Shown here piece by piece: positions 48,820 through 58,886 of a DNA stretch of 64,000 nucleotides. The DNA comes from Mucilaginibacter sp. dw_454 (GTDB lineage: Bacteria > Bacteroidota > Bacteroidia > Sphingobacteriales > Sphingobacteriaceae). Positions within the stretch are counted from its first letter, which is position 1, and every line of letters starts with the position of its first letter. A program made the translations under genes and the position numbers. The stretch lies in the NCBI RefSeq assembly GCF_018449775.1, contig NZ_JAAVVB010000001.1, forward strand, positions 806,001 to 870,000, read 5' to 3'. Below the pieces are notes generated by a model. It searched no databases, was not told where the DNA came from, and saw only the letters and a program-made list of their open reading frames with translations.

Positions 48820-51387
48820 ATGGCTGAAGGAACAGAGAACGATCCACACAAAGAAGACAAGATAATTTCGATAAATATTGATGAGGAAATGCGATCGGCT
48901 TACATCGATTATTCGATGTCGGTTATTGTATCACGTGCACTGCCTGACGTGCGCGACGGTTTAAAGCCGGTTCACAGGCGCGTGCTGTTCGGCATGCTTG
49001 ATCTGGGTTTAAATAACAATAAGCCTTATAAAAAATCTGCCCGTATTGTGGGTGAGGTAATGGGTAAGTATCACCCGCATGGCGACTCATCGGTATATGA
49101 CACCATGGTGCGTATGGCGCAGGAGTGGAGCTTACGTTATCCGCTGGTTGAAGGCCAGGGTAACTACGGCTCGATAGATGGTGACAACCCGGCGGCAATG
49201 CGTTATACCGAAGCAAGATTAGAAAAGATTGCCGAAGAAATGCTGGCCGATATCAATAAAGACACCATTGACTACCAACTAAACTTTGACGACTCCTTAC
49301 AGGAGCCAACCGTATTGCCTGCAAAGTTCCCTAACTTATTGGTTAACGGTGCATCTGGTATTGCGGTAGGTATGGCTACTAATATGGCCCCGCATAATCT
49401 TTCGGAGGTCATTGATGCTACCGTAGCTTTCATTGATAACCGCGATATTGAAGTTGCCGAATTGATGAAACACGTTAAAGGCCCTGACTTCCCAACAGGT
49501 GGTATCATCTACGGTTTTGAAGGTCCGCGCGAAGCGCTGGAAACAGGCCGTGGCCGTGTAGTATTGCGTGCCCGTGCCGAAATTGAAACCTATGGCAGCG
49601 ATCGTGAGCGTATTATTGTTACAGAAATACCTTACCAGGTTAATAAAGGCCTGATGATTGAGCGTACTGCCGACCTGGTTAATGATAAAAAACTGGACGG
49701 CATCTCCGCCATCCGCGATGAATCTAACCGCGAGGGTATCCGTATAGTTTATGAGATAAAACGCGAAGCTAATGCTTCTATCGTATTAAATAACCTGTTC
49801 AAATACACGTCTTTACAGACGTCATTTAGTGTCAATAATATTGCGCTGGTACATGGCCGCCCAATGATGCTGAATCTGAGAGATCTGATTTTTCATTTTG
49901 TTGAGCACAGACATGAGGTAGTTGTCCGCCGTACCAAATTTGAACTGGCAGAAGCTGAGAAACGTGCACACGTTCTGGAAGGTTTGCTGATTGCGCTTGA
50001 CCACCTGGATGAAGTAATTAAGTTGATTCGTGGTTCGCAAACGCCTGAAGAGGCCCGCGAAGGCTTGATGAGTAACTTTGGACTGAGCGATATCCAGGCT
50101 CGTGCCATTCTGGACATGACCTTAAGAAGGTTAACCGGACTGGAACGCGATAAGATCAAAGACGAATATGACGGCTTGATGAAAACCATCGAATACTTGA
50201 AATCTATTCTGGCTGACGAGGGCTTGAGAATGCAGATCATCAAAGACGAGCTAGCCGAAATAAAAGACAAATACGGCGACGAGCGTAAGACAGAAATGGT
50301 GCACTCATCTGCCGAAATGCAGACCGAAGATTTCATTGAGGATGAGGATGTTGTAATCACTATCTCACGCGAAGGTTACATTAAACGTACCCCACTTACA
50401 GAATATCGCAGACAGGGTAGAGGTGGCAAAGGATCGATTGGCAGTAACAGCCGTGACGCCGACTTTATAGAACACTTGTTGGTGGCCTCAAACCACAACT
50501 ACATGTTGTTCTTTACAGAATCTGGTCAATGTTTCTGGTTAAGAGTATTCGAGATTCCGGAAGGCTCACGTACCTCAAAAGGCCGGGCTATCCAGAACAT
50601 CATCAATATCCCTAAAGAAGAAAACATTAAGGCCTACATTAAGGTTGTTAACCTGAAAGATCGTGATTATTTGGAGAACAACTTCATTATCATGTGTACC
50701 AAGAAAGGTGTGATTAAGAAAACTTCGTTAGAGGCTTATTCTCGTCCACGCGCTAATGGTATCAATGCTATCAATGTTAATGATGGTGATTCTTTATTGG
50801 AAGCAACATTAACTACCGGTAACAGCGAAATTGTAATGGCTCTGCAATCGGGGCGTGCTATTCGCTTTAACGAGTCTACAGTTAGGCCGATGGGCCGTAC
50901 GGCAACAGGTGTACGCGGTATTACTTTAGATAAAGATAATGACGAAGTTGTTGGTATGATCAGTATTGACGATCCGGAAACTACAGTATTGGTAGTGTCA
51001 GAGAAAGGATACGGCAAACGTACTGATATAGATGACTATCGCGTTACTAACAGAGGTGGTAAAGGCGTTAAGACCTTGAACATAACTGAAAAAACCGGAA
51101 ACCTTGTAGCTATAAAAGGTGTTACTGATAGTGAAGACCTGATGATTATTAACAAATCGGGGGTAATTATCCGGATTGCAATCAGCGAGTTGAGAGTGAT
51201 GGGCCGTGCAACGCAAGGAGTGAGGTTGATTACTTTAAAAGGTAACGACGAGATTGCATCTGTAGCCAACGTAGAGCATGAAGAGGATGAGGAAATTACA
51301 CTAACTGAGGTTGAGGGTGGCGAAGATAACGCAACTCCTGACGCAGATGGTGCTGCCGAACCAACATCAGGTGATATAACTGAATAA
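48820..51387 (+). CDS. gyrA: DNA gyrase subunit A
   Basis: 855 residues. Cuts and rejoins DNA to introduce negative supercoils with GyrB. Catalytic Tyr129 in MRYTEARL, conserved [16 protein letters not shown] helix (quinolone region with Ser/Asp pattern GDSSVYD), and a GyrA box (QGRGGKG) that marks gyrase rather than topoisomerase IV. The C-terminal pinwheel ends in a long acidic tail ([16 protein letters not shown]), which in other gyrases tunes supercoiling activity. Two TPR genes follow within 4 and 7 bp. Confidence 0.96.
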   Translation: MAEGTENDPHKEDKIISINIDEEMRSAYIDYSMSVIVSRALPDVRDGLKPVHRRVLFGMLDLGLNNNKPYKKSARIVGEVMGKYHPHGDSSVYDTMVRMAQEWSLRYPLVEGQGNYGSIDGDNPAAMRYTEARLEKIAEEMLADINKDTIDYQLNFDDSLQEPTVLPAKFPNLLVNGASGIAVGMATNMAPHNLSEVIDATVAFIDNRDIEVAELMKHVKGPDFPTGGIIYGFEGPREALETGRGRVVLRARAEIETYGSDRERIIVTEIPYQVNKGLMIERTADLVNDKKLDGISAIRDESNREGIRIVYEIKREANASIVLNNLFKYTSLQTSFSVNNIALVHGRPMMLNLRDLIFHFVEHRHEVVVRRTKFELAEAEKRAHVLEGLLIALDHLDEVIKLIRGSQTPEEAREGLMSNFGLSDIQARAILDMTLRRLTGLERDKIKDEYDGLMKTIEYLKSILADEGLRMQIIKDELAEIKDKYGDERKTEMVHSSAEMQTEDFIEDEDVVITISREGYIKRTPLTEYRRQGRGGKGSIGSNSRDADFIEHLLVASNHNYMLFFTESGQCFWLRVFEIPEGSRTSKGRAIQNIINIPKEENIKAYIKVVNLKDRDYLENNFIIMCTKKGVIKKTSLEAYSRPRANGINAINVNDGDSLLEATLTTGNSEIVMALQSGRAIRFNESTVRPMGRTATGVRGITLDKDNDEVVGMISIDDPETTVLVVSEKGYGKRTDIDDYRVTNRGGKGVKTLNITEKTGNLVAIKGVTDSEDLMIINKSGVIIRIAISELRVMGRATQGVRLITLKGNDEIASVANVEHEEDEEITLTEVEGGEDNATPDADGAAEPTSGDITE

Positions 51388-51391
51388 AACT

Positions 51392-52513
51392 ATGAATTAC
51401 AGCCGTAAAATAGCATTAGCGGTACTACTGGTATTGTTTACCACACCTTTAGCATTTTCACAATCGGAAATGCTAAAGGGCATAGTAAACAATTTGGCTT
51501 TTTTTAAGCAAAAAAAAGAACTCAAGTTCTTAACCAACGCTAAAAAATCTATCGATAGTTTGATAAAGGCATCGCCCGATACCAATAACCTTCAAAACCA
51601 GGTTTATCGCGCGGTTATCAATTCGGCTTTGCTATACGTAGATTCCACTAACCAGGCCGGCCAGCCAGAAAACTTCTTTCGTCAAACCAATCAGCAGGTA
51701 GATGTATTAAATACCCGTAAAAAGATATTCAGATATCAGCCCGAAATGGATTTTTCGCGAGAATGCCTGGCTAATGTATACATCCGCAAAGGATTTGCCT
51801 ACATGCGGGTATCTGACTATACCAATGCCGGCGCTATGTTTATCAAGGCGCATAAATACGCGCCAGAATTTAAGCCATTAAATGCCTATATAGCCTATAC
51901 CAACAATAAACTGGGCAATGTTACTACTGCAGAAAAATACTATGATAGCGTCGTTAAAACCGATAGTACGCGATCTGATTATATAGAAGCGGCATCGGGG
52001 GTATATAAAGCCGTAGGAGACACCGCTAAAGCATTAGAGATGGTGAAGCGGGGCCGCAGACTAAACCCCAATGATAAATCGTTGTTATTAGATGAAGCTC
52101 AGATATACAACAACAATAAAGACTATGAGTCGTTAGCACCATTGTTACCCCAATTGCTTGATTTTAATGCAAATAACCCCGATATTGTATTTGTTGCGGC
52201 CAACTGTTATGATCATTTAAAGCAATACGATAAGGCAGAAAGCCTATATTTACATGCGATTGATCTGAATAGCGCGGCTTACGATCCAATATTTAACCTG
52301 GGTATACTTTACCTTAAAAAGAGTTTAATTACAAAAGGGGGTGAGACTAATAAAAATTTAGGCTATGCCGTGCAGTGGGTTGAAAAGGCAAATGAAATAT
52401 CGCCAAATGATGTAAATTGCCTGCAAGTGTTAAAAATGGTATATGCCAAAACCGGAAACACAGACCAAACAGACAAAATAAATAATAAACTAAAACAGTT
52501 AACTAATCAATAA
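51392..52513 (+). CDS. Secreted TPR-repeat protein
   Basis: 373 residues, signal peptide MNYSRKIALAVLLVLFTTPLAFS, then helical TPR repeats from about 130 to the end (for example GFAYMRVSDYTNAGAMFIKA, YDHLKQYDKAESLYLHAI). It probably acts in the periplasm as a scaffold. It starts 4 bp after gyrA and 7 bp before another TPR gene, so it sits in the gyrA transcript. This order has been seen by eye in related genomes, but its function is unknown. Confidence 0.75.
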   Translation: MNYSRKIALAVLLVLFTTPLAFSQSEMLKGIVNNLAFFKQKKELKFLTNAKKSIDSLIKASPDTNNLQNQVYRAVINSALLYVDSTNQAGQPENFFRQTNQQVDVLNTRKKIFRYQPEMDFSRECLANVYIRKGFAYMRVSDYTNAGAMFIKAHKYAPEFKPLNAYIAYTNNKLGNVTTAEKYYDSVVKTDSTRSDYIEAASGVYKAVGDTAKALEMVKRGRRLNPNDKSLLLDEAQIYNNNKDYESLAPLLPQLLDFNANNPDIVFVAANCYDHLKQYDKAESLYLHAIDLNSAAYDPIFNLGILYLKKSLITKGGETNKNLGYAVQWVEKANEISPNDVNCLQVLKMVYAKTGNTDQTDKINNKLKQLTNQ

Positions 52514-52520
52514 ATTAATC

Positions 52521-53792
52521 ATGAGAATTAAATTTTTGTTAGCAGGGTTATTGGGCGTTGCAACAACGGCTGCATTTGCTCAAAAATACGAAACGAGCCA
52601 TGCGAAAGACTCCTATGAACAATACACTGTATTAAGTAAGGTAAAGGCCACTTATGACGAGGCCGACAAAAACCTTTTGGAAGCGCGCAGGGCAATTGAT
52701 AAAGCTGCCGCAAATAGTAAATCTGCCACTTTACCGGCAACTTACGCCGTAAGAGCTGCAGTATACGCCACTTTTGCTATGCGTGACACCTCAAAAAAGA
52801 ATACAATGCCATTTTTTAAAACTGCGGATTCGGCTTACAGAAAAGCAAAAGAAACAGATGTTAACGGCGAAAATAAAAAGTTGATTGATGACGCAGGCCT
52901 GAACCTGGCTCAATATCAATTAAACCAGGGTGTGGCCGATTATTCCGCTAAAAGATATGACGCGGCTTATAAGGATTTTGATTACTATCATCAATTATTC
53001 CCACAAGACACAACAGCGTTGTACTACTCAGGTCTTGCTGCTTATGCCGGTAATAATATGCCAAATGCATTAGGCGCGTATTCAAAATTATTAACGTTAG
53101 ATTTTTCAAAGAAGGCAAGCCTTTATTTAGATATGTCTACCATATATCTATCTCAAAAAGACACGACTAACTCTTTAAAATACGCTACAGAAGGGGTAGA
53201 GAAGTTCCCGGCAAGTACCGATTTAAGAAGAAGGGAAATTGAGCTTAGTTTGCTTACCGGCAAATCGCAGGAGGTTATGAGTAAGATACAAGCTGCCATC
53301 GCCAATGATCCTAAAAACAAAACGCTGTATTACTACGCTGGTCTTACCTATACTTCATCAGCTAGTGTTGTAGATATGAGTCTTCAAAAACTGAGAAAAA
53401 CTTCAAAAGATGCTGCCGCAATTGCAGCATTACAGGCTAAAAGGGATGATGCCCTTGCTAAAGCCGCTGAAATGTACAAAAAGGCATTGGAGATAGACCC
53501 GAATTACTTTGAACCAAACTTAAACATAGGTTCTGCTTATTTGTCGCCCGGCATTGACTTGTTTAACGATGCAAACCAATTGCCGCCAAGCAAACAGAAA
53601 GAATATAATGCAATGATGGCCAAAGCTGCTGCTCAATTTGAGCTGGCTAAACCGTATCTGCTCAAAGCTGTAGAACTTGATCCAAAATCGAGAGATGCCC
53701 TTGGTCAATTAAAAATTTATTACAAAGGCACAAGAGATTCTGCTAATGTATCGGCAACACAAGCTAAAATAGACGCATTACCCAATAAATAA
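52521..53792 (+). CDS. Secreted TPR-repeat protein
   Basis: 423 residues, signal peptide MRIKFLLAGLLGVATTAAFAQ. TPR-like helices with YYSGLAAYAGNNMPNALGAY, AAEMYKKALEIDPNYFEPNL (a near-consensus TPR), and a final repeat AKPYLLKAVELDPKSRDAL. It follows the previous TPR gene by 7 bp. Together they form a gyrA-TPR-TPR unit ended by the terminator at 53793-53826. Confidence 0.78.
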   Translation: MRIKFLLAGLLGVATTAAFAQKYETSHAKDSYEQYTVLSKVKATYDEADKNLLEARRAIDKAAANSKSATLPATYAVRAAVYATFAMRDTSKKNTMPFFKTADSAYRKAKETDVNGENKKLIDDAGLNLAQYQLNQGVADYSAKRYDAAYKDFDYYHQLFPQDTTALYYSGLAAYAGNNMPNALGAYSKLLTLDFSKKASLYLDMSTIYLSQKDTTNSLKYATEGVEKFPASTDLRRREIELSLLTGKSQEVMSKIQAAIANDPKNKTLYYYAGLTYTSSASVVDMSLQKLRKTSKDAAAIAALQAKRDDALAKAAEMYKKALEIDPNYFEPNLNIGSAYLSPGIDLFNDANQLPPSKQKEYNAMMAKAAAQFELAKPYLLKAVELDPKSRDALGQLKIYYKGTRDSANVSATQAKIDALPNK

Positions 53793-53826
53793 TTTTAAAG
53801 CCCACCAAAGTAGGTGGGCTTTAAAA
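53793..53826. terminator. Bidirectional intrinsic terminator
   Basis: 14-bp perfect stem TTTTAAAGCCCACC / GGTGGGCTTTAAAA around a 6-nt loop. Confidence 0.85.
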
Positions 53827-53876
53827 AGAATACATTACTTAACATAATGTTAATTATGTGAATTAAATAATGGGAA

Positions 53877-53925
53877 ATTTATATAACAAAGGCCCGGCAA
53901 TTTGTCGAGCCTTTGTTATATAAAT
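53877..53925. terminator. Second long stem, probably terminator of the convergent lipoprotein gene
   Basis: 17-bp perfect inverted repeat ATTTATATAACAAAGGC / GCCTTTGTTATATAAAT with a 15-nt loop, 18 bp after the minus-strand lipoprotein stop. Confidence 0.7.
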
Positions 53926-53942
53926 CTTAATAGCTGTATTAC

Positions 53943-54164
53943 TTAGTATTTCACGGTATCCTCAATAGTTTTAGCCGGCGTGGCCGTGTCTTTTTGCATT
54001 TGTCGTCTTTCTGCTCTGGCCATTTTCTTTGCTTGTTTAGCGCTGTCCATTTTGGCACTATCTACAGCGGTTGCCGAACTGCCGGCTTTTTCAGAACTGC
54101 AACCGGCGGTAACCGAGCCGATCATTATCGCAACAAGTGCGAAGCCTAAAATTTGTTTTTTCAT
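53943..54164 (-). CDS. Small lipoprotein, 73 aa
   Basis: Signal MKKQILGFALVAIMIGSVTAGC with lipobox TAGC (Cys22), then a 51-residue low-complexity Ala/Lys/Asp/Ser tail with a basic patch (KQAKKMARAERRQMQK). No fold expected; perhaps a Lpp-like envelope linker. Flanked by terminators. Confidence 0.75.
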   Translation of the reverse strand: MKKQILGFALVAIMIGSVTAGCSSEKAGSSATAVDSAKMDSAKQAKKMARAERRQMQKDTATPAKTIEDTVKY

Positions 54165-54339
54165 AGGATGGTATGTTTAAATAAGAGTTTAACACTTTAC
54201 CTAATAATAACTGCTTTATAAATACATTGTTTAAAATTTGTTCTGCTAAGAAAATGATTGTCAGCAAGGTATGGTGGACGCTTTAAATTTGACAAGCCAC
54301 TAGTGGATTTTAGATTTTTAATCCTGATATTTAAGCGCT

Positions 54340-54816
54340 ATGGTGGTAACAGAAAGATTATCAAAATGGGGAATGCGCTTCTACCCTCCTCTTTTTTTTC
54401 AGCGTATTTGGGTTGTCAATATTGACCAGGGATTTCGCGGTGTTACTGTTAATATTAACAAAAGCTTTTTTAACAGAAATTACAATAATTCGATATTCGG
54501 CGGCACAATTTTCGCAGCCGCAGATCCTTTTTATCCATTATTGTTTCATCAAATATTTGTTCATAAAGGCTATAATGTGATAGCCTGGTCTAAATCCTCA
54601 GAAATTCAATTTTTAAAGGCCGGGTTTACAAAACTTCAATTTAAGATCCATATCAGTGATGATGAGGTAGCCGAAGCCGAACATGTACTTAATACCGGCG
54701 GTAAATACATCAAATCGCATCCGATAGATATTTACAATACCAATGGTGATGTATGTGCCACAGTAAACAATGAGGTTTATTTACGTAACCTTGATTTTGT
54801 AGAGACCGAACAATGA
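54340..54816 (+). CDS. Hotdog-fold protein, DUF4442 (thioesterase-like)
   Basis: 158 residues. FYPPLFFQRIWVVNIDQGFR, FFNRNYNNSIFGGTIFAAAD and WSKSSEIQFLKAG follow the DUF4442/YiiD-C pattern of hotdog thioesterase-like proteins. Substrate unknown. Its stop overlaps the start of the acetyltransferase frame by 4 bp, so the two were likely co-translated. Confidence 0.75.
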   Translation: MVVTERLSKWGMRFYPPLFFQRIWVVNIDQGFRGVTVNINKSFFNRNYNNSIFGGTIFAAADPFYPLLFHQIFVHKGYNVIAWSKSSEIQFLKAGFTKLQFKIHISDDEVAEAEHVLNTGGKYIKSHPIDIYNTNGDVCATVNNEVYLRNLDFVETEQ

Positions 54817-55306
54817 AAGTGATAATGAATGACCAGGCCTTTCTGGATAAAGGCTTTTTAGTCTCGACAGACAAAAGTTTGCTCGATTTTAACGTTATTT
54901 ATAGCTATCTCGATAAGGAATCGTACTGGGCAAAAGGAATACCTGTTGAAAAGTTAAAAAAAGCTATTGAACACTCTATATGCTTTGGTGTTTATCATGA
55001 TAAAAAACAAATTGGGTTTGCCCGTGCGATAACAGATCAGGCTGTTTTTGCTTATATTGCTGATGTGTTTATCTTGCCTGAGTTTAGGAAAAACAGGGAT
55101 TGTCGAAATGGCTCATACAAACTATTCGAAACTACCCCGAACTGCAAGGTTTAAGGCGATGGTCATTAGCTACTTTGGATGCACACGGCTTATACAAGCA
55201 ATTTGGATTTACAACAATAACCGGTCCTGAAAAATGGATGGAAATATATACACCTTATCAGGTACTTAAGAACGACAACGATGAACCTAAAGAAGCAGAT
55301 ATTTGA
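54813..55306 (+). pseudogene. GNAT-family acetyltransferase with a frameshift
   Basis: The first 90 residues (YWAKGIPVEKLKKAIEHSI ... FAYIADVFILPEFRK) give the N-terminal half of a small GNAT. At 55089-55093 (AAAAA) the frame changes, and the rest continues in another frame as QGLSKWLIQTIRNYPELQ, then LDAHGLYKQFGFT and MEIYTPYQ. One missing base or two extra ones in the A-run would restore a protein of about 163 residues. Either a recent pseudogene or a sequencing error in a homopolymer. Confidence 0.8.
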
Positions 55307-55904
55307 GGGCGAAGGTGTAACACTTGACTTTAAAAAAACGATAACCAGCTGCGAAAAGATTGCCCGCACGATGGTTTCTTTTGCTAATAATAAAGGCGGC
55401 AGGCTGCTGATAGGCGTTGCAGACGATGGTTCCATAAAAGGCGTAAAAAGCGAAGACGAAGAGCGTTATATGATAACCAAAGCAGCTACTTTATATGCAC
55501 GCCCGGCCCTGGAGCCAAAATTTGAAGAGATTTATGTGGATGATAAATCGGTGCTAGTTGTTGACATACCTCAAAGTGACTTAAAACCACATTATGCACT
55601 TGCAGAAGATGGCAAGTGGTGGGTTTATGTGCGCGTTAAAGACAAAAGTGTACTGGCTAGCAAAATAGTGGTTGATGTACTTAAAAGAACTACCGGAGAA
55701 GCCGGCGTGTTAATAGAATATTCGGCCAAAGAAAAATCGTTATTAGAATATCTCGAACAATCTGCACGCATAACCGTAAAAGAGTATTGCGATTTGATTA
55801 AGGTTGGCCGCAGAGCAGCCCAACGCATCCTGGTGAATATGATCCTGTCGGGTGTTATACGGGTACATACCACCGAGAAAGAGGAATATTACACCGCCGC
55901 TTAG
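55281..55904 (+). CDS. AlbA_2 (Schlafen-type AAA_4) domain protein with winged-helix C-terminus
   Basis: 207 residues. EGVTLDFKKTITSCEKIARTM-like start (E-x-x-x-F/DFK motif), VSFANNKGGRLLIGVADDGS and ALEPKFEEIYVD are the AlbA_2/DUF4325-type DNA-binding ATPase-like domain. The end (VKEYCDLIKVGRRAAQRILVN) looks like a helix-turn-helix. Possible transcriptional regulator. Its start overlaps the end of the acetyltransferase region by 26 bp. Confidence 0.75.
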   Translation: MNLKKQIFEGEGVTLDFKKTITSCEKIARTMVSFANNKGGRLLIGVADDGSIKGVKSEDEERYMITKAATLYARPALEPKFEEIYVDDKSVLVVDIPQSDLKPHYALAEDGKWWVYVRVKDKSVLASKIVVDVLKRTTGEAGVLIEYSAKEKSLLEYLEQSARITVKEYCDLIKVGRRAAQRILVNMILSGVIRVHTTEKEEYYTAA

Positions 55905-55914
55905 CTCAGCAATC

Positions 55915-57294
55915 ATGTCCGTCTTTTATCTGAAATATAAACCGCATTATCGCGATAACCTAAAACTGGCTATACCTGTTGTAATATCTCAATTAGGTCA
56001 TACACTGGTGCAAACCTCTGACACCATTATAGTTGGGCACTTTGCCGGAACCATCAGTTTAGCTGCCGTGGCTCTGGCTACCAGTATATTTACCATCCCC
56101 CTAATTATCGGTATAGGTATTTCCTACGGCTCTACCCCTCTTATCGCCCAGCATAACGGTCGCGGTGAATTTGCAGAATGCGGGCAACTGTTATCCAATA
56201 GTTTATTCATTAATGCCATCACCGGTGTCATACTTTTTGGTTTGGTCTGTTTGGGTTCGATATATTTACTGGACGATCTGCATCAATCGCAACAAGTGCT
56301 GATTAAAGCTAAACCCTTTTTGATGCTGCTTGCATTGTCGGTTATCCCCATGTTAATCTTTAATACGTTTAAGCAGTTTGCCGAGGGCTTAGGTTTCACT
56401 AAACAAGCTATGCTCATATCTATTTGGGGGAATATTTTAAATATATGCCTGGGGATAACATTTGTAAAAGGCCTATTCGGTATTCATCCTATGGGCATCA
56501 TGGGCGCAGGTTACAGTACTTTGATAGACCGTTGTGTGATGTCGATCGTTATGGGCGTATATGTTTTCAAATCGAAAAACTTCAGGAAATATCTGAAAGA
56601 TTTTTCGGTGAGAAACGTTAACCGGGTACGTAGTTTAAGTATCTTAAAAATCGGCGCACCCGTAGCTTTGCAATATGCTTTTGAAATCAGTGCATTTAGC
56701 GCAGCTGCAATTTTAATGGGCACTATTGGCGTGTTACCTCAGGCTGCGCATCAAATTGCCATCAACCTGGCATCGATGACTTATATGATGTCGAGCGGCG
56801 TATCTGCGGCGGCGGCTATTAAATCCGGGAACTATTTTGGCGCAAAAGATCATGGCGGGTTACGACTCTCTGCGAACGCAAGTTACCATATCGTGTTGAT
56901 CTTTATGGCTTTTACCGCTTTGATCTTTACCTTCGGGAATAACCTGTTACCCTGGATATATACATCAGATAAGGCGGTTATAGGCATTGCAGCACAGTTA
57001 CTTATACTCGCAGCTATCTTCCAGCTATTTGATGGTGCGCAGGTTGTAGGGCTAGGTATTTTACGCGGCATGGGCGATGTAAATATCCCGACAGTAATTA
57101 CCTTCCTGGCTTATTGGGTAGTGGGATTACCCATCGGGTACTACTGGGGAATCCATTTAAACTGGGGGCCCAGCGGTATTTGGTACGGCTTGGTTTTAGG
57201 ATTGATGGTATCGGCAGTGTTACTCTACATTCGCTTTAAGATTATCAGCAAACACCAGCGGTTTCGCCAGTCCATCATCATCGCTAAAGATTAA
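55915..57294 (+). CDS. MATE-family multidrug efflux protein
   Basis: 459 residues from the ATG at 55915 (MSVFYLKYKPHYRDNLKLAI); the earlier in-frame ATG at 55852 lies inside the preceding gene. Twelve membrane helices. MATE motifs: PVVISQLGHTLVQTSDTIIVGHFAG in helix 1-2, GSTPLIAQHNGRGE, and MGTIGVLPQAAHQIAINL in the second half. Na+ or H+ antiport of cationic compounds is expected. Its stop overlaps the convergent deacetylase-family gene by 4 bp. Confidence 0.9.
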   Translation: MSVFYLKYKPHYRDNLKLAIPVVISQLGHTLVQTSDTIIVGHFAGTISLAAVALATSIFTIPLIIGIGISYGSTPLIAQHNGRGEFAECGQLLSNSLFINAITGVILFGLVCLGSIYLLDDLHQSQQVLIKAKPFLMLLALSVIPMLIFNTFKQFAEGLGFTKQAMLISIWGNILNICLGITFVKGLFGIHPMGIMGAGYSTLIDRCVMSIVMGVYVFKSKNFRKYLKDFSVRNVNRVRSLSILKIGAPVALQYAFEISAFSAAAILMGTIGVLPQAAHQIAINLASMTYMMSSGVSAAAAIKSGNYFGAKDHGGLRLSANASYHIVLIFMAFTALIFTFGNNLLPWIYTSDKAVIGIAAQLLILAAIFQLFDGAQVVGLGILRGMGDVNIPTVITFLAYWVVGLPIGYYWGIHLNWGPSGIWYGLVLGLMVSAVLLYIRFKIISKHQRFRQSIIIAKD

Positions 57295-58193
57295 AAATAC
57301 ATTTCGGCAGCTAGTCGATAAGTATTACAATGTGCTTCGATGATATCTTTGATCTCCGGTGAGTAGCCGCCGCCCATGCTAACCTGCACCGGTATATGGT
57401 TTTCAATGCATTGTTCAAACACAAACCGGTCTCTCTCCTTACATCCCTTTTTGGTTAAATGTATTTTACCCAGTTTATCTGTTTTTAAAACGTCAACACC
57501 CGACAAATAAAAGATAAATTGTGGTTTTTGCTGCGCGATAAGTTTGGGTAAAGTGTTTTTTAGAATGTCCAGATATTCGTCGTCAGCAGTGCCGTCCGGC
57601 AATGCTATATCCAGATCAGATCGCTCTTTCCGGTACGGGAAATTATTGGCCCCGTGCATAGAAAAAGTAAAAACGCGCGGCTCATGTTCGAATATTTGCG
57701 CGGTACCATTACCTTGATGTACATCTAAATCTATTATCAATACAGATGATGATAAATTATTGTTTAATAAATAGTTGGCTGCAATTGACTGATCATTTAA
57801 CATACAAAATCCCTCGCCCCAATTGGTGCCGGCATGGTGGGTGCCACCTGCAGCATTGAAAGCAACCCCATATTCGAAAGCATAGCTGCAACCATCAATA
57901 GTTCCCTGCGCAATGGTACGCTCCCGTTGAATCAAACGGTCGGACAGCTCGAAGCCTATACGGCGCTGTTCTTTAGGCGATAAGGTAAGGTCACGTAACT
58001 GGTGCCAGTAGCCCTGGTCGTGAGTGGCAAGAATAGCTTCCTCCTTCACTATCTTTGGCCCAAATAAGTTCTCTGCTGTAATCAATCCCTCATGAAGTAG
58101 TTGGCCGGGTATCAGCTCGTATTTTGACATCGGAAACCGATGGTTGGGTGGAACTGGGAGTATATAGATAGAGTCAAAAGCGATTTTAAGCAT
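57291..58193 (-). CDS. Histone-deacetylase / acetoin-utilisation superfamily protein
   Basis: 300 residues. Zn ligands Asp157, His159 (DLDVHQGNGT) and Asp234 (SGVDVL), catalytic His pair 119-120 (GGTHHAG), and a Gly-rich tail loop (VSMGGGYSPE). All class-I/II deacetylase residues are in place. Bacterial members deacetylate small molecules (polyamines, acetoin-pathway proteins). Substrate unknown. Confidence 0.87.
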   Translation of the reverse strand: MLKIAFDSIYILPVPPNHRFPMSKYELIPGQLLHEGLITAENLFGPKIVKEEAILATHDQGYWHQLRDLTLSPKEQRRIGFELSDRLIQRERTIAQGTIDGCSYAFEYGVAFNAAGGTHHAGTNWGEGFCMLNDQSIAANYLLNNNLSSSVLIIDLDVHQGNGTAQIFEHEPRVFTFSMHGANNFPYRKERSDLDIALPDGTADDEYLDILKNTLPKLIAQQKPQFIFYLSGVDVLKTDKLGKIHLTKKGCKERDRFVFEQCIENHIPVQVSMGGGYSPEIKDIIEAHCNTYRLAAEMYF

Positions 58194-58283
58194 TTAAATA
58201 TTCGATATAAGCTACTTTAGCAAGATAAGCGTGAAATAATGCGTCGAACGTTAATTTGTTGCAATAGCAGGCCTCAAATGACG

Positions 58284-58886
58284 TTATTTATTTGGACTGC
58301 TAACAAACCGATCGCCTTTAACGTAAAAACGATAAGGTAAGAGCGCATCTTGTTTGGCATAAGCCACGCCAACGCGGGGTACAGCCGCAATCTGTTCATC
58401 AGGTATCACCATCCCCCGATCCTCAATCCACAAAGTATCACTTTGCAGATTGATGGCGTTAATCTGCCTGGATATCCCTAAAGCTTGCGCAACAGAACCA
58501 GGGCCTGAAGTGATGGTTCGCTTTACCTCAGTCATTTTTCGCCGATACTGCATAACCTCCAACCCATCAGTTGGATGGATAGCTCTAATTAATATGGCAT
58601 GGGGATGTCCCTCAACAGAGGTAACTACATTAAACATCTCATGAATACCATAACAGAGGTAAACATAAGCCACACCGCCGTTCATATACATTACCTTTGT
58701 ACGGGGTGTTAATCGATTTTCGAAGGCATGTGAAGCACGGTCTACAACACCATTATAAGCTTCTGTTTCAACGATGTAACCGCCGGTAACTTCGCCATTA
58801 ATACAGGTAAATAAATACTTACCCAGTAGTTCGCGACTGATAGTAACTACATCATTTCGCTGATAAAAAGACAGTGGCAGTTTCAT
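58284..58886 (-). CDS. DNA-3-methyladenine glycosylase (AAG/Mpg family)
   Basis: 200 residues. Removes alkylated purines from DNA. Motifs YIVETEAYNG (catalytic Glu), DRASHAFENRLTPRTKVMYM, GVAYVYLCYGIHEMFNVVT and the basic LTSGPGSVAQALGI segment. Last gene of a three-gene minus unit; its ATG overlaps the stop of the hydrolase gene (ATGA). Confidence 0.93.
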   Translation of the reverse strand: MKLPLSFYQRNDVVTISRELLGKYLFTCINGEVTGGYIVETEAYNGVVDRASHAFENRLTPRTKVMYMNGGVAYVYLCYGIHEMFNVVTSVEGHPHAILIRAIHPTDGLEVMQYRRKMTEVKRTITSGPGSVAQALGISRQINAINLQSDTLWIEDRGMVIPDEQIAAVPRVGVAYAKQDALLPYRFYVKGDRFVSSPNK

